From a virus, in the IMG/VR virus record IMGVR_UViG_3300014838_000052, positions 1-31,777 of that record: a stretch of DNA of 31,777 nucleotides; one strand, 5' to 3'. Below are positions 22,293 to 31,770 of this stretch, piece after piece; position 1 is the first letter of the stretch; every line of letters begins with the position of its first letter. The notes below the pieces were generated by a model. The model was not told the origin of the DNA, did no database searches, and worked only from the letters and a program-made list of their open reading frames with translations. A program made the translations under genes and the position numbers.

Positions 22293-25200
22293 TACAACAC
22301 AATTTGACATGAGTTCCGCTGTTCCTGAAACGGAAGATGGCAAAGCTGTGTCTGCTATGCCCGCGTTTGATTTGAGTTCGGCTGTGCCAGAAGATCAGAT
22401 AAGCAGGGCAGAACCTAAATCTTGGCAGGATCAAGCATTGAATTTTTTGACAACTCCTTTTAGGAAATCTCCCGAAGATCGTCAAGCAGAAGCCATGAAT
22501 ATCTATGCTATATCAAAGTCAACTGGTATGTCGATGGAAGATGTGTCTAAGAATTATGATCAACTTTCAAGGAATCCTAAAGTTACAGGGATGATGCCGG
22601 AACCGACTAAGGGACAGTATATGGGCGCGATGATGACCGAAGCAATGATACCTTCTGCGCCACTGTTATTGACTACTCAAGGAATAGTTGGGTTAGGTGT
22701 ATTTACTGGAATAAATAAGTTGCTTGATATGGCGGAAGATGAGTATCTTCCTAAAGACACTAATCAAGGGACAAAAGATTTACTTGATATTGGTAAATTA
22801 GCGGCTGGTGCAGTTGGGGCACACGGAGCAGTTGGTGCCGTTGAACGAGGCGTAGATGGTCTTGTAGACAGTCTTATGGGCGATGTTATGCCTCACCCCG
22901 TAGACGCAGTTCCAACTATGGATTTAGCCGCTGAACATATCAAAGCCATTACCGATAGCAAACTTCCCGATGAAGCCAAACAAGATTTGCTTGGTAGATT
23001 AGGCGTAACGCAAGATCATATTGATGCGTCGGTGGCTTCTGGGAAGCCTATACGGGTGCCTTTTACGAACGTGATTAATATGGCTCAGAGTCCTCATTGG
23101 GATGATGTGGCTGGTGAGATTACGGAGAATGGGTTGCCTAAGACGGGGATTGAGACGCCGGAAGTTAAGGCGGTACTTTCGGGAGAAGCATCCCCGGACA
23201 ATATTCCTAATGCCGAAGGAGAACAACAGGGTAATTTTGGGAAAGGTCAGAGTCCATTATTGTTGGATTATCTTGCACAATATTTACCACCAAAAGTTAT
23301 TGCATCATTGACAAATGATGAAAGGTTAAAATTAGCAAATGGGCCGTGGCAAGATTTAAGGGATTTTGCTTCTCAATTTGAAGGTGAAAAGAATCTTGGC
23401 GTTAAGGGTCCTGATTATTATAAAAATCTTATGTTAAAAGGAGAATTAAATGGATACTTCTCAGGGGAAGAAGAAGGCGGAAAAGGAAAAGTCAAAAACA
23501 CCTCCAATGTATCACTTGCGGAAGTTGAAAAGCAAGTTAGGAGTCTTGACACTGAAAACCTCGAAAGTTTGATGGATACTCGCTATGAAGCGGGGGCATC
23601 GCAGAAGGAGTTGGACTTCCTTGAAAATATTTATGCTGAACGCATGAGTGAGGAAGAGCCTAATGTTTCCGAGGATAACGAACCTTCATTGGAAGGTAAT
23701 GGTAGATACGGAGTTGATTTAGAAAGTCAATTAGAGTCTTTTTATTCTCAGTTTAAGTTGCCAGTTAATGCACGTGATGGTCAGTATACCAATAAAGAAT
23801 TGATGACAAATATAAGAGAGAATTTAAAAGCACATGGCGACTTAAAAGATGTATCCGATGAAGATATTGTTAATGCCGCTAAAGATGTTGCTGAATGGAA
23901 AGAGAAATTGAACGAACGCCGTGCCGCTAAAGGTGAACCTATAGTTGAGTCAAAGGTTGAAGCAGAGAAACCCATCTCTCCCATGACCGGCGGCCTCCAA
24001 GAAGAAACCGGCAAATTTGGCGAACACAACACTTTATTCACCGAACAAATGGCCAACGAAGCCCGCGCCGCAATCAACAGCAAGCTCTCCGGCCTACACA
24101 GCGGCGTTGACCCTACCATTATAGGAGACATGCTTAAAGTCGGTGGGTATCATTTTGAAGGTGGAGTGCGTGAGTTTGGCAAATGGTCAGAGAAGATGAT
24201 CAATGATTTAGGTGAGAATGTTAAGCCATACTTACAGCAGGTTTGGGATGGTTTACAGAAGGAAGCTCCGAAGATGGCACAGCCGAAGGTTGAGGCGACG
24301 GAAGATGAACTTTCTAAACAAAAATACTTCCCCTTAGAAAAACTTGGCATTAAGAAGATTGTTAGTTCAAAGACAGGAGAAGTTGACCTCAATCGAAGTG
24401 GCAAGGATATGAGGGAAAGATATTTAGGAACAATGAATGAGAGGATGCAACGGGTATTTGATTTAAAAGATGATATTAAGACTCTTGAGAAAGATAAAGC
24501 ACAGCGAGAAGGCCAATTTATAAATGCAGGTTTTAATGGCGACGTTGAAAAAACTAAGGAATGGATTGCTAAACTTGACGCTGAAATAAAAGACGAAGAT
24601 AGGCAATATTGGGAAAAAGTTGTTAAGCCTGCCGCAGAAGCATCATTGAACCTTTCGGAAGGAGCTAAAGAAGGCATTACTTTAGGCAATCAATACTTCA
24701 GAGAAGCTGGTCTTGCAATGAAGTCCGTTGGAGCTATACGGACATTCCTTGAGAATTATGGTATCAATCGTTTATATGAACCTGATTCAGCAGAGAAAGT
24801 TCTTAAAGGAAATGAGTTTGATAATCCTCAACAGAGTACTGGACATGCCAAGCAACGTGTATTTGAGAATCCCTTAGAAGCGGTTTTATATGGCAAGCGT
24901 TTCAAGACAATGGATTATGCTGACCTTATTGGTATACACGGTGAAGAAGCCGCTGCCGTTACAACTGGTCGTCAATTTGTTCAAGAGACTGTTCCCGAAG
25001 AATTGACAGCATGGACAGACAGAAAGAAAGTACCTGCTGGATGGTCGCAAGTTGGAAATATGGAACGTGATATTCCAATGAAAGATGAAAAGACGGGAGA
25101 GTTAATTCTTGATAAAGACGGGAATCAAGACATTAAACATCAAGTCCTTGTTGCTCCTAAAGAAATAGCCGACATAATGGGCGTTATTACTGATCCTGAT

Positions 25201-26805
25201 AATTTGAAGAAAGTAAACGCATATCAGAAAGTTCAAGCTGTTAATAATTTCACAAAATCATTTAATGTTATGATTGGTCTATTCCATGACAGAAACTTTG
25301 TTGAACAAAAATTATTTTCACCTGGTGGCATAAAAGCATTAACAAATACTTTTGGTGGTAATTTAAGATCATTAATGGGGAAAGATGATTGGCGTCAAGG
25401 AAGATTAAGATTCTTAAAAAATGGTGGAATGTTAGGGTCTTTAAGTACAAATATTGATGTTCTTAAACCAACGTCAGAAGAAGGAACAGAGGGTCAGAAT
25501 TGGTTAAAGAAGATAGAGAAAATGCCGATTATAAAAGGGGCTACGGCTTTAGTGGAATGGCATAGGGATAATTTGTTTGATGTCATGGGTTCATATTATA
25601 AAGTTGACAGCTATATGAAACGTGAAGCAATGTGGGATTTAAAGAATCCTAATGCCACAGAGGACGAAAGAACAGAAGCAATGCGAGGATACGCCAGGGC
25701 TTCCAATAATGACTTTGGTGGCCAGAGTTGGTTCGCGCGAGGATTTAATAAAACCACAATGTCCGTAGCAAGATTATTTTCATTTGCCCCTGATTGGCTA
25801 TATTCAGCTTTCCGTACAGCAAAGACAGCCGCTATTGATTGGAAGGGGATAGCTGGAAGTCAAGGAACAGAAGGTGGTGCGGCCAGAGCTTTATTGATTA
25901 AACAATTCATGTATGCTACTGCCGCAACTCAAGCGGCTAATTATGCTATTACAGGACATTTTACTGATAAGAACACAAAGGGAAACGAATGGTCGGTTGA
26001 GCTTAATAAGAATATTCATATTTCTTTATATGCGGCTGGTCTTGGGGAGCTTGTTAAATTGGCGTCAGATGTTGGTAATAATGGTTGGCTAACTGGTCTT
26101 GGGCAGTATTTGAAAGGTAAAGCATCTCCAATAATTCGTTTTGTGTCTACTTTTGTATCTCATACAAACTATCACAATCAAGACATAACAAAAGAAACTG
26201 GTAATATTGGTGGTCAGATTGCTAAAGTCGTTCCAGAAGAATATCGGGATGATGTTGCAAAACAAATAAATTATGTCAATGAACTTGCTTCTACGATTGC
26301 ACCAGTTCCGTTTGCTGTTGACCCTGGCAATGTGGGCTATATCGCAGATCAAGTTAAAGATGCTATGGCAGGCAAGAAGGCCGATATAGCTGGAAGCCTT
26401 ATGTTGCCTACTGTATTGGCTAAATTTTCAGCGGGCGAATCCCCCGAACGCCAACAACAGGACATCGACACCGAAGTCGAAAAAGGCTTAAAAAATAAAG
26501 ACGATACCGCGGCAAACAAATACCTTGCATCCGGAGACATCTCTCAAGCCAAGATAGACGAACTACAAACCAAAGCCGATGAAACACCTTTGGAAAAATC
26601 TTATAAATCTCTATCTGTTGAAAAGATTATGAAGAAAGCCGATGGCAATATTGACAGCATGGATGCAGATGACAAGGATTCATTAAAAACAATGCTTAAC
26701 GATAAGTATGATCGCATGGTTTCTGCAAATAAAGCATCACCGAACGAAATAAAAAGAATCGGTGATTTACTTGAGGATTTCTATGATAAGCATAAAATAC
26801 AATAA
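22255..26805 (+). CDS. Large internal virion protein (T7 gp16-like)
   Basis: The 1516-aa protein is the largest in the window; T7 gp16 is about 1320 aa. The N-terminus repeats FDMSSAVPE (17-25) and FDLSSAVPE (38-46). A hydrophobic segment lies at 142-163. A module LSGLHSGVDPTIIGDMLKVG, GYHFEGGVREFGKWSEKM (about 610-650) recurs in giant phage virion proteins. Most of the rest is helical, with Ala/Gly membrane-active-looking stretches late in the chain. I see no lysozyme or transglycosylase motif, unlike T7 gp16. It probably enters the cell with the DNA as part of the ejection channel. GGGGGA lies four bases before the ATG. Confidence 0.7.
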   Translation: MSQAAVASPAQADTTQFDMSSAVPETEDGKAVSAMPAFDLSSAVPEDQISRAEPKSWQDQALNFLTTPFRKSPEDRQAEAMNIYAISKSTGMSMEDVSKNYDQLSRNPKVTGMMPEPTKGQYMGAMMTEAMIPSAPLLLTTQGIVGLGVFTGINKLLDMAEDEYLPKDTNQGTKDLLDIGKLAAGAVGAHGAVGAVERGVDGLVDSLMGDVMPHPVDAVPTMDLAAEHIKAITDSKLPDEAKQDLLGRLGVTQDHIDASVASGKPIRVPFTNVINMAQSPHWDDVAGEITENGLPKTGIETPEVKAVLSGEASPDNIPNAEGEQQGNFGKGQSPLLLDYLAQYLPPKVIASLTNDERLKLANGPWQDLRDFASQFEGEKNLGVKGPDYYKNLMLKGELNGYFSGEEEGGKGKVKNTSNVSLAEVEKQVRSLDTENLESLMDTRYEAGASQKELDFLENIYAERMSEEEPNVSEDNEPSLEGNGRYGVDLESQLESFYSQFKLPVNARDGQYTNKELMTNIRENLKAHGDLKDVSDEDIVNAAKDVAEWKEKLNERRAAKGEPIVESKVEAEKPISPMTGGLQEETGKFGEHNTLFTEQMANEARAAINSKLSGLHSGVDPTIIGDMLKVGGYHFEGGVREFGKWSEKMINDLGENVKPYLQQVWDGLQKEAPKMAQPKVEATEDELSKQKYFPLEKLGIKKIVSSKTGEVDLNRSGKDMRERYLGTMNERMQRVFDLKDDIKTLEKDKAQREGQFINAGFNGDVEKTKEWIAKLDAEIKDEDRQYWEKVVKPAAEASLNLSEGAKEGITLGNQYFREAGLAMKSVGAIRTFLENYGINRLYEPDSAEKVLKGNEFDNPQQSTGHAKQRVFENPLEAVLYGKRFKTMDYADLIGIHGEEAAAVTTGRQFVQETVPEELTAWTDRKKVPAGWSQVGNMERDIPMKDEKTGELILDKDGNQDIKHQVLVAPKEIADIMGVITDPDNLKKVNAYQKVQAVNNFTKSFNVMIGLFHDRNFVEQKLFSPGGIKALTNTFGGNLRSLMGKDDWRQGRLRFLKNGGMLGSLSTNIDVLKPTSEEGTEGQNWLKKIEKMPIIKGATALVEWHRDNLFDVMGSYYKVDSYMKREAMWDLKNPNATEDERTEAMRGYARASNNDFGGQSWFARGFNKTTMSVARLFSFAPDWLYSAFRTAKTAAIDWKGIAGSQGTEGGAARALLIKQFMYATAATQAANYAITGHFTDKNTKGNEWSVELNKNIHISLYAAGLGELVKLASDVGNNGWLTGLGQYLKGKASPIIRFVSTFVSHTNYHNQDITKETGNIGGQIAKVVPEEYRDDVAKQINYVNELASTIAPVPFAVDPGNVGYIADQVKDAMAGKKADIAGSLMLPTVLAKFSAGESPERQQQDIDTEVEKGLKNKDDTAANKYLASGDISQAKIDELQTKADETPLEKSYKSLSVEKIMKKADGNIDSMDADDKDSLKTMLNDKYDRMVSANKASPNEIKRIGDLLEDFYDKHKIQ

Positions 26806-26814
26806 GGAGAATTT

Positions 26815-28110
26815 ATGAAAAAAATATTATTATACGCAATGCTTACCTTCGTCCTTTTGGCAGGAATGTCAACTCAAAGTCATGCAGTTGTATCTTCAAC
26901 TGTGAACAAGAACTCATATCTCTGTGATGGATCTAACACATCATTTTCCTATACTTTCCCTATTATATTGTCTACGGATATTCAGGTATATACGATTGAC
27001 TTAAATGGGGCGACAACTCCACAAACAAGTTTCTCGGTAAATACGTTGAATCATACGGTTACTTATCCTACTGTTGGTTCGCCATGTACTTTGAACTATA
27101 CGATTGTATTGTATCGTAATGTGCCGTTAACACAGAATGTTGCAGCATCTAACCAAGGGCCAGCGCCATCACCGATAGTTATGAGCATGAGCGATAAGTT
27201 GACAATGGAGATTCAGCAATTACAGGAACAGATGAATAGGGCTTTAGTTGGACCAATATCTTCTACAACTGGATTAGCACTTCCAGCTGCGTCTAATGGG
27301 ACGGTTCTAGGATGGCAAGGTGGTAATTTGTATAATTTTGTGCCAAATTCATCAACATATTTAACACCATCAACTGATGTAACGATGGGTGGGGAAACGC
27401 CTACGGACAGTCTAATACCGACACAGAAGGCGGTAAGTATATTTGTTAATGCTTTTAGTTACGCAACGGCAGGTGCTAATAGCAATATCACATCATTGAC
27501 AGGACTAACAACGCCTTTGACAACGGCACAAGGTGGAACAGGAACAGCGGCTAATGCAAATACAGCGAATGGTGCTTTAATCTTAAATAGTTCTGGTCAA
27601 ATACCGTCAGGGATAAGTGGTCAGTTATTAAGTGGAGTTATTGGAAAAGTGTCGGTTACTACTTTTACCTCTCAATCCTCCGTCTCCGTTCCTTTGGCTA
27701 GTGGGAATGTGTATAAGGTGATGATAGTAGCTTTACAAAACACTTCTAATAGTAATCCTACTGGAATTACATTTAATAGTGATTCTACATCTGGACATTA
27801 TCAATGGGTAGGAACATATAATTATGTAGGAGACGCAACAGTTAATCCAGCAGGGAGCGGAAGTGCAACTTTTATTAACGTAGTTCAACCACAAGCAACT
27901 TCTCAATTTATGATTTCAATGGATGTATCAACAATTACAAATGGAACTTATAACGCATATATAATTTCTAATGCAAGTTATCTACAGAGCAACAATTTGA
28001 CACAGTTTATGGTTTCTGGATTATATTCTTCAACAACTGTTACTAGCATGCAAATTACACCATCAGCAGGCACAATAAGTGGCACGATATACGTTTATCA
28101 ATTAGCATAA
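26815..28110 (+). CDS. Tail fibre with T7-type N-domain and signal peptide
   Basis: The 431-aa protein starts MKKILLYAMLTFVLLAGM and has SHA near residue 24, a clear Sec signal. Next comes a T7 gp17-like fibre N-domain: SYLCDGSNTSFSYTFPI, later IVLYRNVPLTQ, then MSDKLTMEIQQLQEQMNRAL (about 130-149). That domain normally binds the tail nozzle. The C-terminal part has fibre motifs (TPLTTAQGGTG) and a beta-rich tip. The mature chain has just two cysteines (CDGS and SPCTL). AAGGAG precedes the ATG. A cytoplasmically assembled fibre should not need export, so the signal is unexpected. Confidence 0.75.
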   Translation: MKKILLYAMLTFVLLAGMSTQSHAVVSSTVNKNSYLCDGSNTSFSYTFPIILSTDIQVYTIDLNGATTPQTSFSVNTLNHTVTYPTVGSPCTLNYTIVLYRNVPLTQNVAASNQGPAPSPIVMSMSDKLTMEIQQLQEQMNRALVGPISSTTGLALPAASNGTVLGWQGGNLYNFVPNSSTYLTPSTDVTMGGETPTDSLIPTQKAVSIFVNAFSYATAGANSNITSLTGLTTPLTTAQGGTGTAANANTANGALILNSSGQIPSGISGQLLSGVIGKVSVTTFTSQSSVSVPLASGNVYKVMIVALQNTSNSNPTGITFNSDSTSGHYQWVGTYNYVGDATVNPAGSGSATFINVVQPQATSQFMISMDVSTITNGTYNAYIISNASYLQSNNLTQFMVSGLYSSTTVTSMQITPSAGTISGTIYVYQLA

Positions 28111-28118
28111 GGAGATCT

Positions 28119-28187
28119 ATGAAAATATTATTATCAGTAGTTTTAAGTTTTTTTCTATCTGGACTATCTTTTGCTCAAGGAGAATAA
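28119..28187 (+). CDS. 22-aa ORF consisting almost only of a signal peptide
   Basis: The ORF begins MKILLSVVLSFFLSGLSFAQ and stops two codons later. AAGGAG is well spaced upstream, and its own last codons form the AAGGAG of the next gene. The predicted cleavage after SFA would leave three residues. It may be a decayed exported gene, a translational leader for the coiled-coil protein, or a tiny membrane-active peptide. The good ribosome site and the position within the signal-peptide cassette favour expression. Confidence 0.45.
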   Translation: MKILLSVVLSFFLSGLSFAQGE

Positions 28188-28188
28188 T

Positions 28189-29061
28189 ATGCTTACTTAT
28201 GACGAATACATGAAGCAACAAAAAGATTACTGCGACGCTCTTGATTTGCTCAAACGTGAAGTGGCAAATATGCGTAGTGCAAAGGCTAATGAGGCCACAA
28301 TGACAGTCAGACAACTTGAACCACGCATACCTGAACTTGAAGGCAAGATAAACACCCTTAACGCCGAAATCAAACGGCTCGACGGACTAATCGCAACCAA
28401 ACAAAAACAGTCAGAATATGATGAACAATATTGGAAAAAACATTATTTAGATCTAGAAACCAAATTAAACAATGCCCACGATGCCCGTACAGACATGTTT
28501 AAAGGTAAGGACGACCAGTATGACGTCCGTGAAAAGGCTATTACTGACAGCAAGAACGATTTGGATAAACGTGAACAATTACTTATTGAAGCTAATAATA
28601 AACTTATCGAATCACAGGTTTTACACAATGATTTGATAAATAGTTTCATTGAAGAGAAATCCGTACAAGAAGATAAAATTAAGAAAATAATGTCTAATCT
28701 TAATGGACATATAAATGAAGCAAATGCTGAAAAGTTGAAACAGAAAGAATTAACAGTACGGCTAGAAGAACAGGCCGTTGAATTGTCTAACAAGATTAAA
28801 CAAGCGGAATCTACCATTGCCAGTATTGGCGAAGCTCAAAAGAAGTTAGATGAAGCAAGTACTTTGGTAGTTACTGTTGATAGTCGTAATAAAGAACTCG
28901 ACGCTCGTGAAGAGAAGCTAAACGAATCGCATGTAAAAAGTCGTGCAAACCTTCAACGTGATACAGAAAGGTCTGACGCTATTTCTTTGAGAGAACAGTC
29001 TCTTAGTGAGAGAGAAAAAAATATTAAATTAGCTGAAGCGTCTATTGCTAAACGGGGGTAA
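28189..29061 (+). CDS. Long coiled-coil protein
   Basis: The 290-aa protein starts at ATG 28189, five bases after AAGGAG; a TTG-started extension from 28171 would overlap the signal-peptide ORF and is not preferred. From residue about 20 to the end it is almost continuous heptad-repeat helix, rich in Lys, Glu, Gln and Leu. Unlike its neighbours it has no signal peptide. It could be a chaperone or scaffold for fibre assembly, or a structural rod. No known domain is recognised. The next gene starts two bases after its stop. Confidence 0.65.
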   Translation: MLTYDEYMKQQKDYCDALDLLKREVANMRSAKANEATMTVRQLEPRIPELEGKINTLNAEIKRLDGLIATKQKQSEYDEQYWKKHYLDLETKLNNAHDARTDMFKGKDDQYDVREKAITDSKNDLDKREQLLIEANNKLIESQVLHNDLINSFIEEKSVQEDKIKKIMSNLNGHINEANAEKLKQKELTVRLEEQAVELSNKIKQAESTIASIGEAQKKLDEASTLVVTVDSRNKELDAREEKLNESHVKSRANLQRDTERSDAISLREQSLSEREKNIKLAEASIAKRG

Positions 29062-29063
29062 TT

Positions 29064-29300
29064 ATGGGAGCGCCACTTAATTCAATACCGACGAATATTG
29101 TTCCTGATTTAATGCAGAATTTGTTTGATTATTCAAGTGGTACGCTTGTTGTTTATGCTGGTTATGCACCGATGGGAGCGGCTACAACTGACGATAAATG
29201 GACTATATTTTATTATAAATATGATGGTAATAATAATGTATTATCAAAACAAACATGGTTAGGAAAATGGTCGCAACGGACTTCGGGGAATTATTCGTGA
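29064..29300 (+). CDS. Small phage protein of the fibre region
   Basis: The 78-aa protein contains GTLVVYAGYAPMGAATTDDK and WTIFYYKYDGNNNVL, ending QRTSGNYS. This pattern is common in short proteins beside podovirus fibre genes (Y-x-G-x-A-x-x-G-x-x-T-x-x-x-x-W, ending R-x-S-x-x-Y). No function is assigned. Its stop TGA overlaps the GTG start of the next gene. Confidence 0.6.
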   Translation: MGAPLNSIPTNIVPDLMQNLFDYSSGTLVVYAGYAPMGAATTDDKWTIFYYKYDGNNNVLSKQTWLGKWSQRTSGNYS

Positions 29301-29932
29301 AAAAAATAATAATTTTTATATTATGTTTAATGGGTACGGTTACGGCAAATGCGACTGTTCAAGTCAAGGCTATTACAGGACCGCCTGTCCAAGTATGCCA
29401 GCCATCAGATCCTAACTCTGCTTGTGGTGGTGGCGGAAATCCGGGCGGTTCTAACACTCAGGTACAGTATAATTCTTCAGGTACTTTTGCCGGCTCAAAT
29501 ACTTTTACCTTTGATGGAACAAATCTTTTTATTGGCAGTATCCAGTTAGGGGGTGGTGATATATCAGTTCCTCAGTCTGGTGCGTTTGATGGAACACTAA
29601 ACCTTTACAATAACTATGCATACCCACAATACATAACAGATTATAATAATGTATCACAGCCTTCTGCATACGCCCTTTTAGAATTTGATGGCACTGGTGT
29701 AGCGTGGACTCAGATTTCCTCTGCTTGGCTGTCTGACGGAAAGACCGGAAGCGGTTACATCGTGTTCAGCAATACCCCAACCATATCGACTCCAGTGATA
29801 AGCGGTTCAGAAACATTCAATGGTTCAACAAGTGGTTCAACAACCGTATCAGCGCATGCGGTTGCTCGTGGGAGTGTAGATTTGCAAACAGTCCAATATA
29901 TTATCGCAAACAATTTAGGGGAGGGTGTATGA
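29297..29932 (+). CDS. Exported fibre-like protein
   Basis: I start this at GTG 29297, which overlaps the previous stop (GTGA) with GGGGA seven bases upstream; an earlier in-frame start at 29255 would bury the signal peptide. The 211-aa product begins MKKIIIFILCLMGTVTANA, a Sec signal. The mature part has VCQPSDPNSACGGGG, then fibre motifs NTQVQYNSSGTFAGSNTFTF and GYIVFSNTPTISTP. Two cysteines lie close together after the cleavage site. It overlaps the next gene by 4 nt. Confidence 0.65.
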   Translation: MKKIIIFILCLMGTVTANATVQVKAITGPPVQVCQPSDPNSACGGGGNPGGSNTQVQYNSSGTFAGSNTFTFDGTNLFIGSIQLGGGDISVPQSGAFDGTLNLYNNYAYPQYITDYNNVSQPSAYALLEFDGTGVAWTQISSAWLSDGKTGSGYIVFSNTPTISTPVISGSETFNGSTSGSTTVSAHAVARGSVDLQTVQYIIANNLGEGV

Positions 29933-30435
29933 AGAAGTTACTCTTGTTCTTAGGGATTCTATTCTGGTCTACAAGTGGGTTTTGTGCTTACACTACGAAT
30001 AGCACAACGAACCCTCTAGTTCCTGATGTTCAATTCCAGAATTTCGTTCAGGGAACGGATACTGCTGGCACGTATAAAGTAGTGTTTACTCCGGGGGCTA
30101 ACTCCGCATCTGGTTCTGTTGGTGGTAGATTATACGCAATTTACGAGAGTAATAATGACACTAGCACAACTCATCTTGTCAGTTGTGAAGAAGTTGTATC
30201 TGGTGTTTCTTATGTTTTCACCGCAACAACTACCGCTGTGAATGATGGCACGGCTAATGGAGTTCCAGCTAAGAATTTCATTATTTCTGGAAACTTACCT
30301 AATCTAAAAATGGAGACAAATGGTAATACGTACCTTGATTTTTCTTCTGACGGTCAAGTTGTGAAGTGTACTTATGCTACAGCCTTAACGTCAACTGACC
30401 TAATTAATCTTATAGCTGTTGGAGCTGATTACTAA
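29929..30435 (+). CDS. Exported beta-rich protein
   Basis: The 168-aa protein starts MKKLLLFLGILFWSTSGF followed by a C-A-Y cleavage region, a Sec signal; the Cys does not fit a lipobox. The mature domain is beta-rich with two further cysteines (VSCEEV and VKCTYA) about 60 residues apart, suggesting a disulphide-bonded sandwich. The start overlaps the previous stop by 4 nt and the stop overlaps the next ATG by one base. It has no recognised family and is probably a receptor-binding or surface protein by context. Confidence 0.6.
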   Translation: MKKLLLFLGILFWSTSGFCAYTTNSTTNPLVPDVQFQNFVQGTDTAGTYKVVFTPGANSASGSVGGRLYAIYESNNDTSTTHLVSCEEVVSGVSYVFTATTTAVNDGTANGVPAKNFIISGNLPNLKMETNGNTYLDFSSDGQVVKCTYATALTSTDLINLIAVGADY

Positions 30436-31754
30436 TGAAGAAGCTATTACTTACCTTAATTCTTTTATTCCTTTGTTCCAATGCTTTTGCATTGACTAAT
30501 CAATACGCTTGCACTTCTGGTGGTACCTGGTCAGGGAGTATTTGGGTATTAACCACAGGTGCACAGGTCGCTTGTACTGGTGGTTCAACTCCAATAACAA
30601 CAGATGAGCAAGTATTAAATTCTTCATCGGGGAACGTGACCCTTACTGCTTCAACGTCAACGGCTGACCTTTCTATGTCAGGGTATACCGGAACATTTAC
30701 TATTAATTCCGCAGTAACTCTTACAGATACAGGAGCCGCAGATTTACAAGGCGTATTTTCTGCTGGAAGCCCGACAACAAGCATTATAGTTATAGAAGGT
30801 GGGGTTACCCTTGATGCTACTCCAACTGGTTCTTCTTTTCCCTTGTTAAATTTCACCACAGCGAATCAGACTCTAACTTCTGGTGGATTTACTTGGCCCG
30901 GGAACTTGAACTTTTCCTTGACATCAGGAGTATTTACTTTAGTTGGGAATTGGATTACCTCTGGATTGACCACCTTTAGTAACACAACTGATTTGAACTA
31001 TACAACAACAGAAACGTACTCTACAAATAATGGACTTACCTTAAGTGCGGCAACTATATCAAATGCCAGCAATGCTACAATTATCATAGGTGGTGGAAAC
31101 TGGGCTGGGCAGGTTTACTTATATAATCCTGTAATTTTAAAACCCTCTGTAAGTAATATATCCATTCAGAATGTGGACATTGGAGCGTCCATTACCTACA
31201 CTCCATCGACATATAGTGTTTCCCAATCTAGTGGTTATGTAGCAAGCATTGCTCTGAACAGCACAATTAATACCTTCGGAATGACTTGGTATGAAATACA
31301 GGCATATAATACTACCAATACAATAACTCTTTCTTCTACTCTATCTACACAGCTTTTATATATGAATCAGGGGAATGTAACATTCACTGGTAGTAATATA
31401 GTTACTCAAAGTTACTTACAAAATGAAAATTCAACAGTAATTTTCCAATCCGGACTAACACTTTACGTGACCAATTCACTAACCTTTGAAAGTGTTTATG
31501 GTGCTGGGGCATCAACCCTAAAATCAGGAACAGCCTCATCACCTTTTTACCTTGTTTATACTGGCCCGTTATCTGGTGAAAATATTGAATCTGGATATTT
31601 TACGGACGTGGCTGCTTCGGGTACACCTATACCTTATTATGGGCCTAAACTATTAAATTACTTCGGAGGAACTTTAACTCGCACAAGTGGTATAGTCAAC
31701 GTAACAGCAGCAAATATAAATAAAAAACAGATAAATTTCTACAATGGGGTCTAA
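30435..31754 (+). CDS. Exported repetitive adhesin-like protein
   Basis: The 439-aa protein starts MKKLLLTLILLFLCSNAFA, a strong Sec signal. The mature chain is Thr/Ser/Asn/Gly-rich with repeated short strands (TLTDTGAADLQGVF, FTINSAVTLT, NGLTLSAATISNAS), which suggests a beta-helix or beta-solenoid stalk. Two cysteines occur near the new N-terminus (YACTSGG and VACTGGS). A C-terminal segment ends KKQINFYNGV. Such proteins serve as fibres or surface adhesins. AAGGAG is not seen; coupling by the TAATG overlap is likely. Another gene follows. Confidence 0.65.
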   Translation: MKKLLLTLILLFLCSNAFALTNQYACTSGGTWSGSIWVLTTGAQVACTGGSTPITTDEQVLNSSSGNVTLTASTSTADLSMSGYTGTFTINSAVTLTDTGAADLQGVFSAGSPTTSIIVIEGGVTLDATPTGSSFPLLNFTTANQTLTSGGFTWPGNLNFSLTSGVFTLVGNWITSGLTTFSNTTDLNYTTTETYSTNNGLTLSAATISNASNATIIIGGGNWAGQVYLYNPVILKPSVSNISIQNVDIGASITYTPSTYSVSQSSGYVASIALNSTINTFGMTWYEIQAYNTTNTITLSSTLSTQLLYMNQGNVTFTGSNIVTQSYLQNENSTVIFQSGLTLYVTNSLTFESVYGAGASTLKSGTASSPFYLVYTGPLSGENIESGYFTDVAASGTPIPYYGPKLLNYFGGTLTRTSGIVNVTAANINKKQINFYNGV

Positions 31755-31770
31755 TATTAAAGGAGAACGT

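Noticed and set aside
24150-24689. 179-codon frame on the minus strand inside the large virion gene
   Set aside because: Antisense shadow of a long, convincing plus-strand gene, with no start signals.
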